From contig OX326959.1 in assembly GCA_946800325.1 (NCBI GenBank), positions 48,490,784-48,554,783 of the forward strand: a stretch of DNA of 64,000 nt. Direction: 5' to 3'. Positions 11,008 to 21,053 of the stretch are shown one piece after another. Position numbers and translations under genes: made by a program. Each line of letters starts with the position of its first letter. Within the stretch, counting starts at the first letter, position 1. Source of the DNA: Luzula sylvatica. Its lineage: Eukaryota > Streptophyta > Magnoliopsida > Poales > Juncaceae. Under the pieces are notes generated by a model. That model searched no databases. It worked only from the letters and a program-made list of their open reading frames with translations, and was not told the origin of the DNA.

Positions 11008-14007
11008 ATGGGTTATCGGAGGGTTACAGATCATGAGGGTTGGACCCGTTTCGAGAAAAAACCGAGACCCACTTGGAATGCATGCTACTCAACACCTTTC
11101 ACTCCATACAAACCCACTCATACCTACAACAAATATAAGCCCTCACCCATTCACAGGAACAAACCAAACCATAAACACCCTCCTTCTCACTACTACACCA
11201 AAGCTCAATATTCCTCAATGGATTCACAAGCTAACTTGCTCTCCCACCGTCAAAGTGACCGCGGCTCCTACATACCGTGGCTACCGTTCAACCCGCAAGG
11301 CCCGGCACCCGCAAGAGCAAGCTCGGTTTGGCTCGAGAAGAGGCCACCTTGTGCTGACCCGATCCGCTCGACAAGGATCAAGCCCAAAACTCCAACGATC
11401 TTCGTACCGAAACCACCAACTCCGGAAGAACTAGAAAAGGCGGCTAGAAAAACGGCTAATGAGGCGGCATGGGGGTTAACACCCGACGTAGACGGAAACT
11501 TCCTCGACATCTCCTTCCCTCTCCCGAAAGACCCGTCTCATCCCATTTGGTTTCGCCGTTGTTATAGATGCTTGGAGGTAGGACATCGAACAAGTGGGTG
11601 CACCAAACCGAGAAGGTGCACCAATTGTGGTCGCACCGGTCACATAGCGGCTACTTGCAAGAAACCAGTTCTACCGGTCCCGCCTTTTGACCCGCTAAAA
11701 CCGCGTGGCAAACTCGGCCCTCATTGCCTACCGGAAGGGCGCCCAAAGGTAATTCCATGCTTTCACACGCAAACGGACAAGCTCCGAAAATTCATGGAAT
11801 CTATGAGCCAAACCGTGGTGGTCGATGCTCGATTGGCACGGGGACATTCGCTCTCCAAGGTTCGACAATTCCTATTAGCAAAACGAAAATGGACTATGCC
11901 ATTTCAAGTTGCTTTTCTTGGCGATAACCGATACGTGGTCACCTTGCCCGACAATGTTGCGAGAAAGGAGTTTCTCTCCACGGAGTTAAATCGCTTTCTA
12001 GACGAGAACTACATTCTCTATCCGTGGGAAACCTCCGTCGATGCATCCCCGGTTAATTTTCGTTTCAAGGCTTGGGTAAGACTTCATAACCTACCTTTAC
12101 ATTGCTTTTGTTTGGAAGAGCTCGCTAGAATTACAAGCTCGTTTGGGGAGATCCTTTTCCATGGTCCCCTCAATAACATCTCCTACCTCGACACTCTTGA
12201 TCTTCTAATCGGCACTACGGATCTCAAGTTGGTTCCGGAAGCAATCTCATCTCTTGCCGTGGGAGGGAGTCAAGAGGTCGATGTAGAGCCACTTAGCTCC
12301 ATTGAAGAACCTCTACCGTACCGCTTATCAAGGGATCCGACCCCAAGTCTTGAATTCTTTGAGTCGCATCTCAACAAGATTCTTTTTGGCAAACAATGGC
12401 TCGATGAGTCAAAAAATAAAAAACCCCACACACCCTCGGCATCCCCCTCCCCCTTGAAGAAACAACGTGTCGACGCTCTCGCACCCTCATCCTCGACAAA
12501 CGCTACGTTAGGCCCGGCAATCCAGCAACAATTCATACCGAAAGCTCAAAAACCGGCAACCGCAACGGACAAAGTGGTGCAACCCGTAATGGACAAAGTG
12601 GTGCAACCCGTTAAACCCGTACAACCCGTTATCATGGTGCAACCCGAGCTAACACACTCACATGATCAAGAAAGTGCTCTCTCCCTTCCCTCAGGCTCGA
12701 AATTTCATAATGTGTCGGATCTATTTCGAGTATACGAAGGAAAAAAGAACAAAGAAAAAGAAAAGAGTGTAAGTTCCATTTTGGTGCAAGTTTCTTGCAT
12801 GAAAGAGAGAGATGGTACTTCATCTGATAAAGTGGGCTCAAATATTAAGGGTGCATTAAATACCCTAGAGCAAGAAGCCTACAATTGGTCCACCTCACCA
12901 TCCATAACACATGCAAATATATGTGGAGAAAAGGGTCCTTGACCCAACCGAAAATCTCTTCCACCAAAAACAAACTCAAAAAAAAGAACTTGGGCTCGGG
13001 TGGGCCTTCTTTGGACCATGACATCTCACTCAAAATTAATCAACCCCATCCAAAATTCTCTACGGAGCCCAATCCCCTCATAGTAGAAAAAAACACACCA
13101 AACCTTACCTGTCTCGATAAAGGAGACCGACGCATCGAAGAGTAAGCGGGTCGCTCAATCAGAAGTGACGAAGAAGGCTGCAGTGACGGAGAGGGCTGGT
13201 CAGATGAAGGCGTTGACACCCGAAATGACGACGGTGACGCTTAACCCACTGCAACTATCGTCGATGGTCGATTCCAAGCAAGAGGAGGCAGTGGGAGACT
13301 CGAAAGGCGCTGCACAGAAAATTATCGAGCGAAAAGAGTCGCAAGACGGCAGCGGGAAGCTCGCTCAAATGGAAATTGCAGAGATTGACGACGAGACGAT
13401 CGATCCGATGGATGAAGACGAGTTTAAGGATAAAAGCGTTGGCGATCTTCTAAGCGAATACGAAGGTACATCTCAAACTCCTAAATTTAAATTGCCGTCA
13501 AAGGGTACCTTTTTTCTTAGGGAAAATTGTGTAAAAAATGCGATCTTTAACAAAAATTTACCGAGGTCAAAAATCAAAACCAAGGGTAGTGATGGTGAAC
13601 CTATTAAATTACCGACCAAAAAAGTGCGAGGTAAAGGCTTGCCGAAATCAGTCAAAAAATCAATAAAAAGAGTAAATATTTTAGAAGCAATCAATAACGA
13701 TTTTCTTGATTCTAAAGAACTCGACAAAATAACATGTAACCGAATTGAAGAATTATGCCATATTAATAAGAATAAATAAAACAATCTTACAAGCCTTGAA
13801 GAGGCCGAACATAGGCTTCTCTTTGAGCCGAGTGTTGGGGAGGAAAACATAAAAAATAACATAATTAATCAAATTAACAATTCACTAACGTCTTCTATTA
13901 TTAACTCTAATATCGTAGCGAAATATGGGTCGCTCGATGATGTTGATGACCTAGATGATGAGGATGAAAACGAGGATGACAAGGGAATAGCCGAGGAGGG
14001 TCACTAA
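11008..14007 (+). pseudogene. LINE ORF1 (gag-like RNA-binding protein), interrupted by stops
   Basis: The first 644 codons (11008-12942) are open. They hold a Pro/Lys/His-rich N-terminus, two CCHC zinc knuckles (CYRCLEVGHRTSGC at ~185-198 and CTNCGRTGHIAATC at ~204-217), then a DUF4283-like region (~270-390) and a Pro/Gln/Val repeat (PVQPV.. around 530-550). A TGA ends this at 12940. The same frame has TAGTAG at 13081-13086, reopens at 13087 with Lys-rich and acidic text for 230 codons, meets a lone TAA at 13777, and then stays open to 14007 through an Asp/Glu-rich tail (DDVDDLDDEDENEDD). I infer one ancestral ORF of about 1000 codons carrying at least three disabling sites; a frameshift between 12940 and 13087 is also possible. 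Confidence 0.75.
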
Positions 14008-14092
14008 GAGGCTCTATGGCAAAAGATGACGCAATACTCCAATTTTTTGGGTAACTTAGGGAGTTTATTTTGTAGTAGTATTTGATATTAAT

Positions 14093-17000
14093 ATGTCGTT
14101 TAAGAATTTGTCTATTTTGTGTTGGAATGTGAGGGGTCTCGGATTAAAAGATAAATGTAACCTAATTAAGAATCAAGTTAGAGACTCATGTTGTGATTTG
14201 ATTTGCTTACAAGAAACAAAGTGGAATAGTCCCACACATTTTAATATTCGCCTAGTTTGTTCGGCCAAATTTAGGAACGCACGATTCATAAAAGCGATAG
14301 GCTCAAAAGGGGGAATAATGACCGCGTGGTCCGATAAACTCACGTTAGTGGATTGTGTCGAAGGGACATTCACGCTTACATGCACCTTTGTAAGAGGAAA
14401 CGAACAAAAATTCCGAGTGTGCAACGTTTACGGTCCGGCCGAGGATGATGACAAAAAAATTCTTTTCCTCGATGAGTTAAACACGATCTCGCAATCCACA
14501 TTACCTAATATTATTCTCGGAGATTTTAACCTAATAAGAAACGTGATGGAATCCACGGGAGATAACCACTCGGCGAGCTCTATTTTAGCTTTCAATAATT
14601 TTATTGAGGACAACTCGTTCATAGAAATTCCTTTACCAAACCGAAAGTTTACTTGGTCGAGTAAACGCCAAAACCCAACCTTATCCAAATTAGATAGGAT
14701 CTTAGTTTCCCCTTGGTTTATAACACAACAATGTTTCTTAACGATGGATGATCTACCTAGCACCACATCCGACCATGTAGCTTTAAAACTTACAATTAAG
14801 TCTCAAATAAGGTCAACAAGACTATTCCGGTTTGAACGATTTTGGCTCAAACATGAGGACATCTCACAAGTGGTACTCGCGGCTTGGAATCAACCAACCC
14901 GACCACAAGATGATTGTGCAAGTACTATCTTAACTAAGCTTCACAACACCAAGAAGGCATTAAAAATATGGTCTAACAAAACCTACAATGTCCCAAACTA
15001 TGTCATGGAGGCTTGCAAAACGGTAATTAAATCACTTGATAAACAAGAAGAATCACGGTTACTTAACGATATGGAGTTCCTTTTAAGAATAAAAATTAGA
15101 GAAAAATTACAAGAGCTAATTACAATAAAGGAGATTAAGTGGCAACAACGCACCTCTATAAATTGGTTAAAATTGGGTGATAACAACACCGCGTATTTTC
15201 ATGCATACGCTTCTAATAGAAGACATCAAAATACCATATCTAAAGTGCATCATCTTAACCAGGATATCGTCAACGAGGAGGACATAAATCACGCTTTTAC
15301 TAATTACTTTAAACAATCGTTCGGTTCCGATTTCTCACCATGCCTTGCGGTAAATGCCGAGGATTTATACACAACAAATGATGAAACACCTAACATTATC
15401 CTTGAGGTCCTAGGGGCGCCCTTCCTCGAAGCGGAAGTCAAGGCCTCATTAGATGCATTAAAAAAAGGGAAGAGTTGCGGCCCCGAGGGTTTTCCAAGCG
15501 AATTCTTTCAATCTTTTTGGCCGATCCTTAAAAACGATGAATTACAAATGGTTAACCATCTCTATCATAATTCCTTACAACTAGAGAAATTAAACAAAGC
15601 GGTAATACAACTTTTACCAAAAAAGGATGATGCGATAAGCTTATCGGAATTTCGACCGATTAGTATCATTTCCACTCCGATCAAACTAATTACAAAAATT
15701 CTTGCCATGCGTTTACAACCTTACATGCCACTTCTCATCCATCGTTGTCAAGCCGCTTTTATTAAAGGGAGAACAATTAACGAACTATTTTTAGTCTCGA
15801 GAGAAATACTTAACATCTACCACAAGGCAAAGGTGCCAACGATAATGTTAAAGCTAGACTTTACTAAGGCATTTGACAATGTGTCATGGTCCTTTCTAGA
15901 ACAAATCTCAAGAGCTAGAAAATTTCCATCGAGATGGATTAATTGGGTTAACAAGATTCTAACAACATCGTCATCCTCAATTCAAACGAATGGTAAAAGA
16001 GGACCTCACTTTACACATAAAAGAGGGCTTCGTCAAGGCGACCCCCTCTCACCGTTACTATTTACGCTAGTAGTGGACGCACTTCAAATCATGATCTCGA
16101 AGGTTAACCCTCTCCTTACTAGCCCAATTATATTTGCCCCTACGACATTACAATACGCCGATGATACACTACTTTTCATTGAAGCACACCCAACTAACAT
16201 AAAAATTATTATGCATACCATCTCTCTCTTCTCCAAAGCCTCGGGATTAGAGATTAATTGGGATAAAAGCGGCTATGTGCCAATAGCGATACCCGAAGAG
16301 TACCACGAACACCTAAGTTCTATATTGAAATGCCAAAAAAAACCTCTACCCATGAAATATTTAGGACTCCCATTATCATACAAAAAACCCACCAAATTCA
16401 CGTACCGCCCATTACTTGAAAAAATAAGAGGCAAGATTAACAATTGGAGGAATAGATTACTATCCTTAGGAGGACGAACCACCCTTGTGAAATCCGTGCT
16501 TAGCGCGTTACCAAACTTCATGATGCAAACCTTCATATTACCAAAAGGGATCGTCGAAGAGCTTAACAAATTGATGCGAGCCTTTTTTTGGAAGGGCGGC
16601 GACACAATACTAGGAGGCAATTGTCTCATGAATTGGAAAAGAGTTACTTTACCTCAAAAACACGGCGGATTAGGATTACTAGATCTCGGTAACCAAAATC
16701 AAGCTCTAAACATCAAATGGTTGTTCAAGATTGATTTTGACAAAGAATCGTATTGGGCCTCAACATTACGTACACTTTATAACATAAATAGTGTGCAAGA
16801 CGTAACCCTTGTAGCTAATAACCTCGCTTCCTACTTCGTTAGGGACTTACAAAAATTAATCCCAATTTACGAATCGTTCAAAGGAAACTATATTACCATA
16901 ACTAACGAAGTAAGGCTCGGGAATAAATATGTAGCCGCGACAATGTATGCTCATCTATCTAACCCGGGGGTTGATTGTTATTGGACGAGTACTCTTTTCA

Positions 17001-17419
17001 AAATACGAGCGCCACTAAAAGTTAAGGTGTTCGCGTGGCTTGCGTTAAATAACCGAATTATAATGGCGGACAACCTATTGAAGAGAGGATGGCCACATAA
17101 CGCCACTTGTGCACTTTGCGGTTCATCATTCGAATCGATGGATCATCTTTTCCTAACGTGTCCCTTCGCATTCGATATTTGGGAGACCGTAAACCCCAAC
17201 CTACATCCTTTACCGAACAAATTACGGGAGTTTTGGTGGACAACACGACGGTCCAAAACCAATCAAGAGGGAAAAAACGCATGGGACGTCACATGGTTGG
17301 CAACGGTGTGGATTCTTTGGCGCGAACGTAACAATCGCATCTTTCAAAGGAAAGGTCGAATGCATGCGTTAGTTCTTAATAGCATAATGGATCTTACTCA
17401 CAAATGGAGGTTCATATGA
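14093..17419 (+). CDS. LINE ORF2: endonuclease-reverse transcriptase, intact
   Basis: 1108 aa, uninterrupted. The N-terminal APE-type endonuclease shows CWNVRGLG (~8-15), QETKW (~41-45), GDFNLI (~143) and SDH (~226). The reverse transcriptase shows FRPISI (~520), KLDFTKAFDNVSW (~586), GLRQGDPLSP (~645) and the catalytic YADD (~688). A C-terminal zf-RVT zinc-binding motif CALC-x7-HLFLTC lies at ~1005-1022, followed by WRERNNRIF. The family performs target-primed reverse transcription: it nicks DNA and copies its RNA in place. There is no RNase H domain. The ATG at 14093 lies 85 nt after the ORF1 frame ends. All visible catalytic motifs are kept. Confidence 0.95.
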   Translation: MSFKNLSILCWNVRGLGLKDKCNLIKNQVRDSCCDLICLQETKWNSPTHFNIRLVCSAKFRNARFIKAIGSKGGIMTAWSDKLTLVDCVEGTFTLTCTFVRGNEQKFRVCNVYGPAEDDDKKILFLDELNTISQSTLPNIILGDFNLIRNVMESTGDNHSASSILAFNNFIEDNSFIEIPLPNRKFTWSSKRQNPTLSKLDRILVSPWFITQQCFLTMDDLPSTTSDHVALKLTIKSQIRSTRLFRFERFWLKHEDISQVVLAAWNQPTRPQDDCASTILTKLHNTKKALKIWSNKTYNVPNYVMEACKTVIKSLDKQEESRLLNDMEFLLRIKIREKLQELITIKEIKWQQRTSINWLKLGDNNTAYFHAYASNRRHQNTISKVHHLNQDIVNEEDINHAFTNYFKQSFGSDFSPCLAVNAEDLYTTNDETPNIILEVLGAPFLEAEVKASLDALKKGKSCGPEGFPSEFFQSFWPILKNDELQMVNHLYHNSLQLEKLNKAVIQLLPKKDDAISLSEFRPISIISTPIKLITKILAMRLQPYMPLLIHRCQAAFIKGRTINELFLVSREILNIYHKAKVPTIMLKLDFTKAFDNVSWSFLEQISRARKFPSRWINWVNKILTTSSSSIQTNGKRGPHFTHKRGLRQGDPLSPLLFTLVVDALQIMISKVNPLLTSPIIFAPTTLQYADDTLLFIEAHPTNIKIIMHTISLFSKASGLEINWDKSGYVPIAIPEEYHEHLSSILKCQKKPLPMKYLGLPLSYKKPTKFTYRPLLEKIRGKINNWRNRLLSLGGRTTLVKSVLSALPNFMMQTFILPKGIVEELNKLMRAFFWKGGDTILGGNCLMNWKRVTLPQKHGGLGLLDLGNQNQALNIKWLFKIDFDKESYWASTLRTLYNINSVQDVTLVANNLASYFVRDLQKLIPIYESFKGNYITITNEVRLGNKYVAATMYAHLSNPGVDCYWTSTLFKIRAPLKVKVFAWLALNNRIIMADNLLKRGWPHNATCALCGSSFESMDHLFLTCPFAFDIWETVNPNLHPLPNKLREFWWTTRRSKTNQEGKNAWDVTWLATVWILWRERNNRIFQRKGRMHALVLNSIMDLTHKWRFI

Positions 17420-17544
17420 GTACAAATAACGCATTGTAAAAATTTGTTTGTATTGTAAACTCTTAATTTTTGGTTGAATGAAAATGATCGGATCGAGCGC
17501 GTATCGCGCTTGCCTTTCCTTCAAAAAAACAAATATTAATTTTT

Positions 17545-18480
17545 AAAATAGTTCGTCTTTCTTCCTCTATTAGTTTATCAAAGAAAAATAGAAATAAAAA
17601 CACAAAAATACCCACGAAAATTAATTAATGGAAAATTTTATAAGTGGGTCCCACTCAAATATTTTTCTTAATAATCAACTCAATAATACTTCGGTGATTT
17701 ATATACGTGAGGGTAGTATTTTTTTTTAGTCTTTCTTTGACTTGCAAGCGTGCTGTACAGCACAAAGAGAAGAAAGTTAATATAATCACAAAAGGAAGTA
17801 ATTTTTTTTTTATACATGAATAAAATAATTAAATTGTAAACAAAGCATGTTAACATAATATGTTAATTATAATTACAGCAGAGATATTTTTTCATATGTT
17901 CCAACCAATTTTTGTCTATTATTCTATATTAAAATAATATATCACGACTTGTTCTAAAATGAAGCTATGCCACATAACTAAAAACAACCTTAAGAACCTT
18001 ACAACCGAAAGAAAGACAGTATTGTTGGAAATAATCGGTCACCAATTTGAGACGCTAACGACAAACAACTTCACAAAAGTAATCAATATATAGTCGATTT
18101 AATTTGCATAATATGTATTGATACAACTACCATTCTGTAAATTTCATCTGGTTTAAAATAAAATAAAAAATAGTTTGTCATTTCAATTTCCTTCAATACC
18201 TCAGAAAGTAAAGGATTGAATTCGTTGATAATACTTCACTGAAGGAACAACGATGATTTTTGTTTCCAAAATTGACGGTAAAAAACCTTATTTCAATTTG
18301 ATTTTGAATTTAACTGAATAACAAATAACAAATGACACCACAATTTGCCGTGAGATGAGGCTATTATATTATATCATGTTAGATCATGAGACTCATGATC
18401 TTTTAATGCTCCGGAGGCACCTCGTGCGTGGGCTGAAAACGATTCATGCAAATAGGGCAATATTGTTGGTAATACGGGAT
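17545..18480 (+). repeat. ~3-kb repeat unit continued after the LINE insertion
   Basis: Picks up the unit broken at 9929. The text around 17600-17710 ('ataagtgggtcccactcaaat', 'aatacttcggtgattta') matches 25010-25090, and 17820-18470 matches 25200-25330 then 22700-22960. No gene is seen. Confidence 0.6.
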
Positions 18481-18865
18481 TCGAATATGAATTTCTAATA
18501 GGAATTTCTAATAAACAAAACTCTCTTATAATTCTAATAATCTCTTACAAGTTTTTCTCTCTTTTTTAATTGATATTTGATATATGATTTCAATGTGATT
18601 AATTCCTAAACATCTGAGGCATATTTATAGACTCCATAAACTTGCATTACAAAGAATTAAAGCTTGCCTTAAAACTTATTTCTTAAATTACTTTCCTATA
18701 ATAAATCTTGCCCTATAATAATTTCCTAAATTATTTTCCTTAAAACAACTTTTCCTAACATTAATTGGGCTAATTAAACTTGATTTATTATTTCGGGCTT
18801 GGGCTTATCAACAAATATCATGTTTGAGAAAATATCCTCGTGCTTCATTATATCATATTGGGAAA

Positions 18866-19013
18866 CCCCACTTTTTCCATACCTTGTCGATATGATTAAT
18901 TAACCATTAATTACCATCTCAATTAACACAAATTAATTAAGATAGTGATTAATCACTATTGGGTCATATCGGCAAGGTGTGGGAAAAAATGTGTGTGTGT
19001 GTGTAGGTGGGGG
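18866..19013. mobile_element. Small palindromic MITE-like element
   Basis: Left arm CCACTTTTTCCATACCTTG-TCGATATGA (~18868-18895) and right arm TCATATCGGCAAGGTGTGGGAAAAA (~18964-18988) are inverted repeats around an AT-rich palindromic core. A short (GT)n lies beside the right arm. No clear TSD was seen. The rest of 18481-19350 is AT-rich with no gene. Confidence 0.5.
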
Positions 19014-19358
19014 AATAGTAAATGCGCTCTATCATATTTGCGCTTTTTTTAGTTTTTAAAAATTAATCGTATAATATTTTATTTTAAGGGGTCGGCTATT
19101 GTATTTAGAAGAAAATACATTCCGATATGCCACAATCATTCATGGCAGGTCACGTGACAGAGAATTTTGCGGTGCAGCATACAACGCGATCCAACAAAAA
19201 GTAGGGATAAAAAAATAAGCGAGCGACTGATTTTTTATGAACATCGTCAAATATCCGTTTCGGGCAACGTCCAATATTTTAGGTAATTATTGTAATATTG
19301 ATTAATATTTATATCTTTCACCTTACAACGAACTTTTGATTAAAACAGTAGTATTTAT

Positions 19359-19532
19359 CAATGTTTTAAAATTCGATATATCGATCCGTAGCGTTTGAAC
19401 CATAATTCACATATGATCATCGCTAATGCGCGATATAGCAGCGATATTGCGATGATATTCAGTAGGTTGCGTTATCGCGATTCAGAAATATTTATTGTGA
19501 TTTGCGCTATAGCGCCGCTATTTAAACCAATG
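19359..19532. mobile_element. hAT-type MITE, 174 bp, 8-bp TSD
   Basis: Ends CAATGTTTTAAA / TTTAAACCAATG form short terminal inverted repeats. The 8-bp GTATTTAT flanks both ends (19351-19358, 19533-19540). The interior is full of short CGATAT/GCGATA palindromes. An 8-bp TSD is typical of hAT elements. The small open frame across it is incidental. Confidence 0.75.
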
Positions 19533-19540
19533 GTATTTAT

Positions 19541-20159
19541 ATATTTTTACAATAAATTCCTAATTAAAATTAGTATTATTTATATCTTTTTATTATATTT
19601 ATGGTGTAACTTTTTAAAAATAAAATAAAAACAGTAGTAAAATAAATATACTACATAAAAAGATATAAGTAAATATTAAAAAAAATATAAATAACAACAT
19701 CTTTTAGTCCATAATATAAAAAATATAAATAATATCAAACTTTTATTCATATTAAGGAAAAAGTGTAAATAACATATCTTATACTATGAAAAATATATAT
19801 AGACTAGTCAAAATTATAAATAACAACAAATTGTTAATTCGTAGTATAAAAAAATATAATAAAAATTATAAATAACAACAGATCCTTATTTCATAATATA
19901 AATCAATATAAAATAATAAAAAATTAATAACAATAAAAAAAGTTCCATATATAGAAAAAATAATATAAAAAATATATGAGAGAGAGCTGAAGGGATCGGG
20001 AAGTGAGTAATTGGCAGACCTAACGTGCGGCGAGAAGAAATCGGGCAGTGGACAATCGTTGGAATAACCGGGTGGTGAACACTCGATGTAATACTACAAA
20101 ATGCATTTCTTCGGAGTGTAAAAGCATTCCTCATATTTGAATTACATTACCGACTTCTA
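19541..20159. other. AT-rich stretch, no gene seen
   Basis: Dominated by imperfect repeats of 'aaaaatataaataacaac' type (19620-19880), then a slightly GC-richer 150 bp (19980-20130) with no convincing coding pattern. Confidence 0.5.
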
Positions 20160-20515
20160 AACAATTAGTTATATTATTATGAGTTCGTTTTTCTTTAATT
20201 ATAAAACATATTTGTCCGTTTAATAGTAAAATGAGAATGTTAGTGATATTATATATAACGGTAAAAGATCTAGAAGAGAAATGAATTAAATATTAATAGT
20301 GTGTAGTAGTCAGGAGATGATAATTTAATATGGTTTATATTTATAATCATTTTTAATAATTCCATGTAATTTTTTGTTTAATATAAAAAATGGACCGAGC
20401 AAAAAATCCGATTTTCTAAAAAATAGTACAATAAAAATTATAATTAATATATTAATGACATATTTTTATTTTCATAATAAAAGTGAACTCTCCTAATAAA
20501 TTTATTACTTTTTCA
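20160..20515 (+). repeat. Tail of a ~3-kb unit
   Basis: Parallel to 130-320: 'ataaaacatatttgtcc..ttaatagtaaaat' and 'attttcataataaaagtgaactctcctaataaattta'. It probably belongs with the unit that is interrupted at 18480. Confidence 0.5.
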
Positions 20516-20577
20516 CAAATAGAGCAGCGAGAGAGAGGGACGGACAGAAAACCAGAGAGACATCAACGAACCGACGA

Positions 20578-20585
<8 letters not shown>

Positions 20586-20642
<57 letters not shown>
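20586..20642. repeat. (GA)n microsatellite
   Basis: Long pure GA run. The reading frame through it (Arg-Glu repeats) is not a gene. Confidence 0.97.
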
Positions 20643-20643
<1 letters not shown>

Positions 20644-20734
20644 ATTTTATCGAGATTTACCCTTTCGCTTGCATTGTTTTGTCGAGATTGGTGAAAGGAG
20701 TGAAGAGGAAAGAAACAAATGGCTCCCTGTGATG

Positions 20735-20822
20735 ATTATTGACGTTTAAAATTTTTCGAATGTGACGATTATAAAAAAGATGGGCCGGATGAATTTTTCG
20801 AACCGAGATAGATTTTACCATC

Positions 20823-20877
<55 letters not shown>

Positions 20878-20910
20878 CGAAATATTTGAAATTTGATATT
20901 TGAAACTTTA
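20735..20910 (+). repeat. Dispersed repeat also found upstream of ATPG
   Basis: The 'gacgtttaaaatttttcgaa'..'ttttaccatctttaatatat'..'gaaatatttgaaatttgata' series recurs at 30290-30420. Between the shared parts lies a (TA)n microsatellite (20828-20874). No terminal repeats were recognised. Confidence 0.6.
20828..20874. repeat. (TA)n microsatellite
   Basis: Pure AT/TA run inside the dispersed repeat; the sister copy at 30382 has only a few TA units. Confidence 0.95.
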
Positions 20911-20929
20911 GTCTATACAATACATGATA

Positions 20930-21019
20930 TATACTTTTATATTGTATGATATACATGTACGTACACATTAGCTAACTAACAATCTAATTAATTAACTAAC
21001 AATCTAATTTTTTACATAT

Positions 21020-21053
<34 letters not shown>

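Larger units (their letters stand above)
10914..17527 (+). mobile_element. Full-length L1-type LINE, 6.6 kb, 17-bp TSD
   Basis: Bounded by a perfect 17-bp duplication AACAAATATTAATTTTT (10897-10913 and 17528-17544), with a short A-tail at 17523-17529. Order: 94-bp 5' UTR, ORF1 (interrupted), 85-bp spacer, intact ORF2, 108-bp 3' UTR. The empty target (AACAAATATTATTTTTT) is visible in another repeat unit at 24974-24990. A perfect TSD and open ORF2 argue for a young insertion. Confidence 0.92.

Noticed and set aside
20483..20749. Reading frame with a long Arg-Glu repeat
   Set aside because: Caused by the (GA)n microsatellite; no conserved flanking domain.
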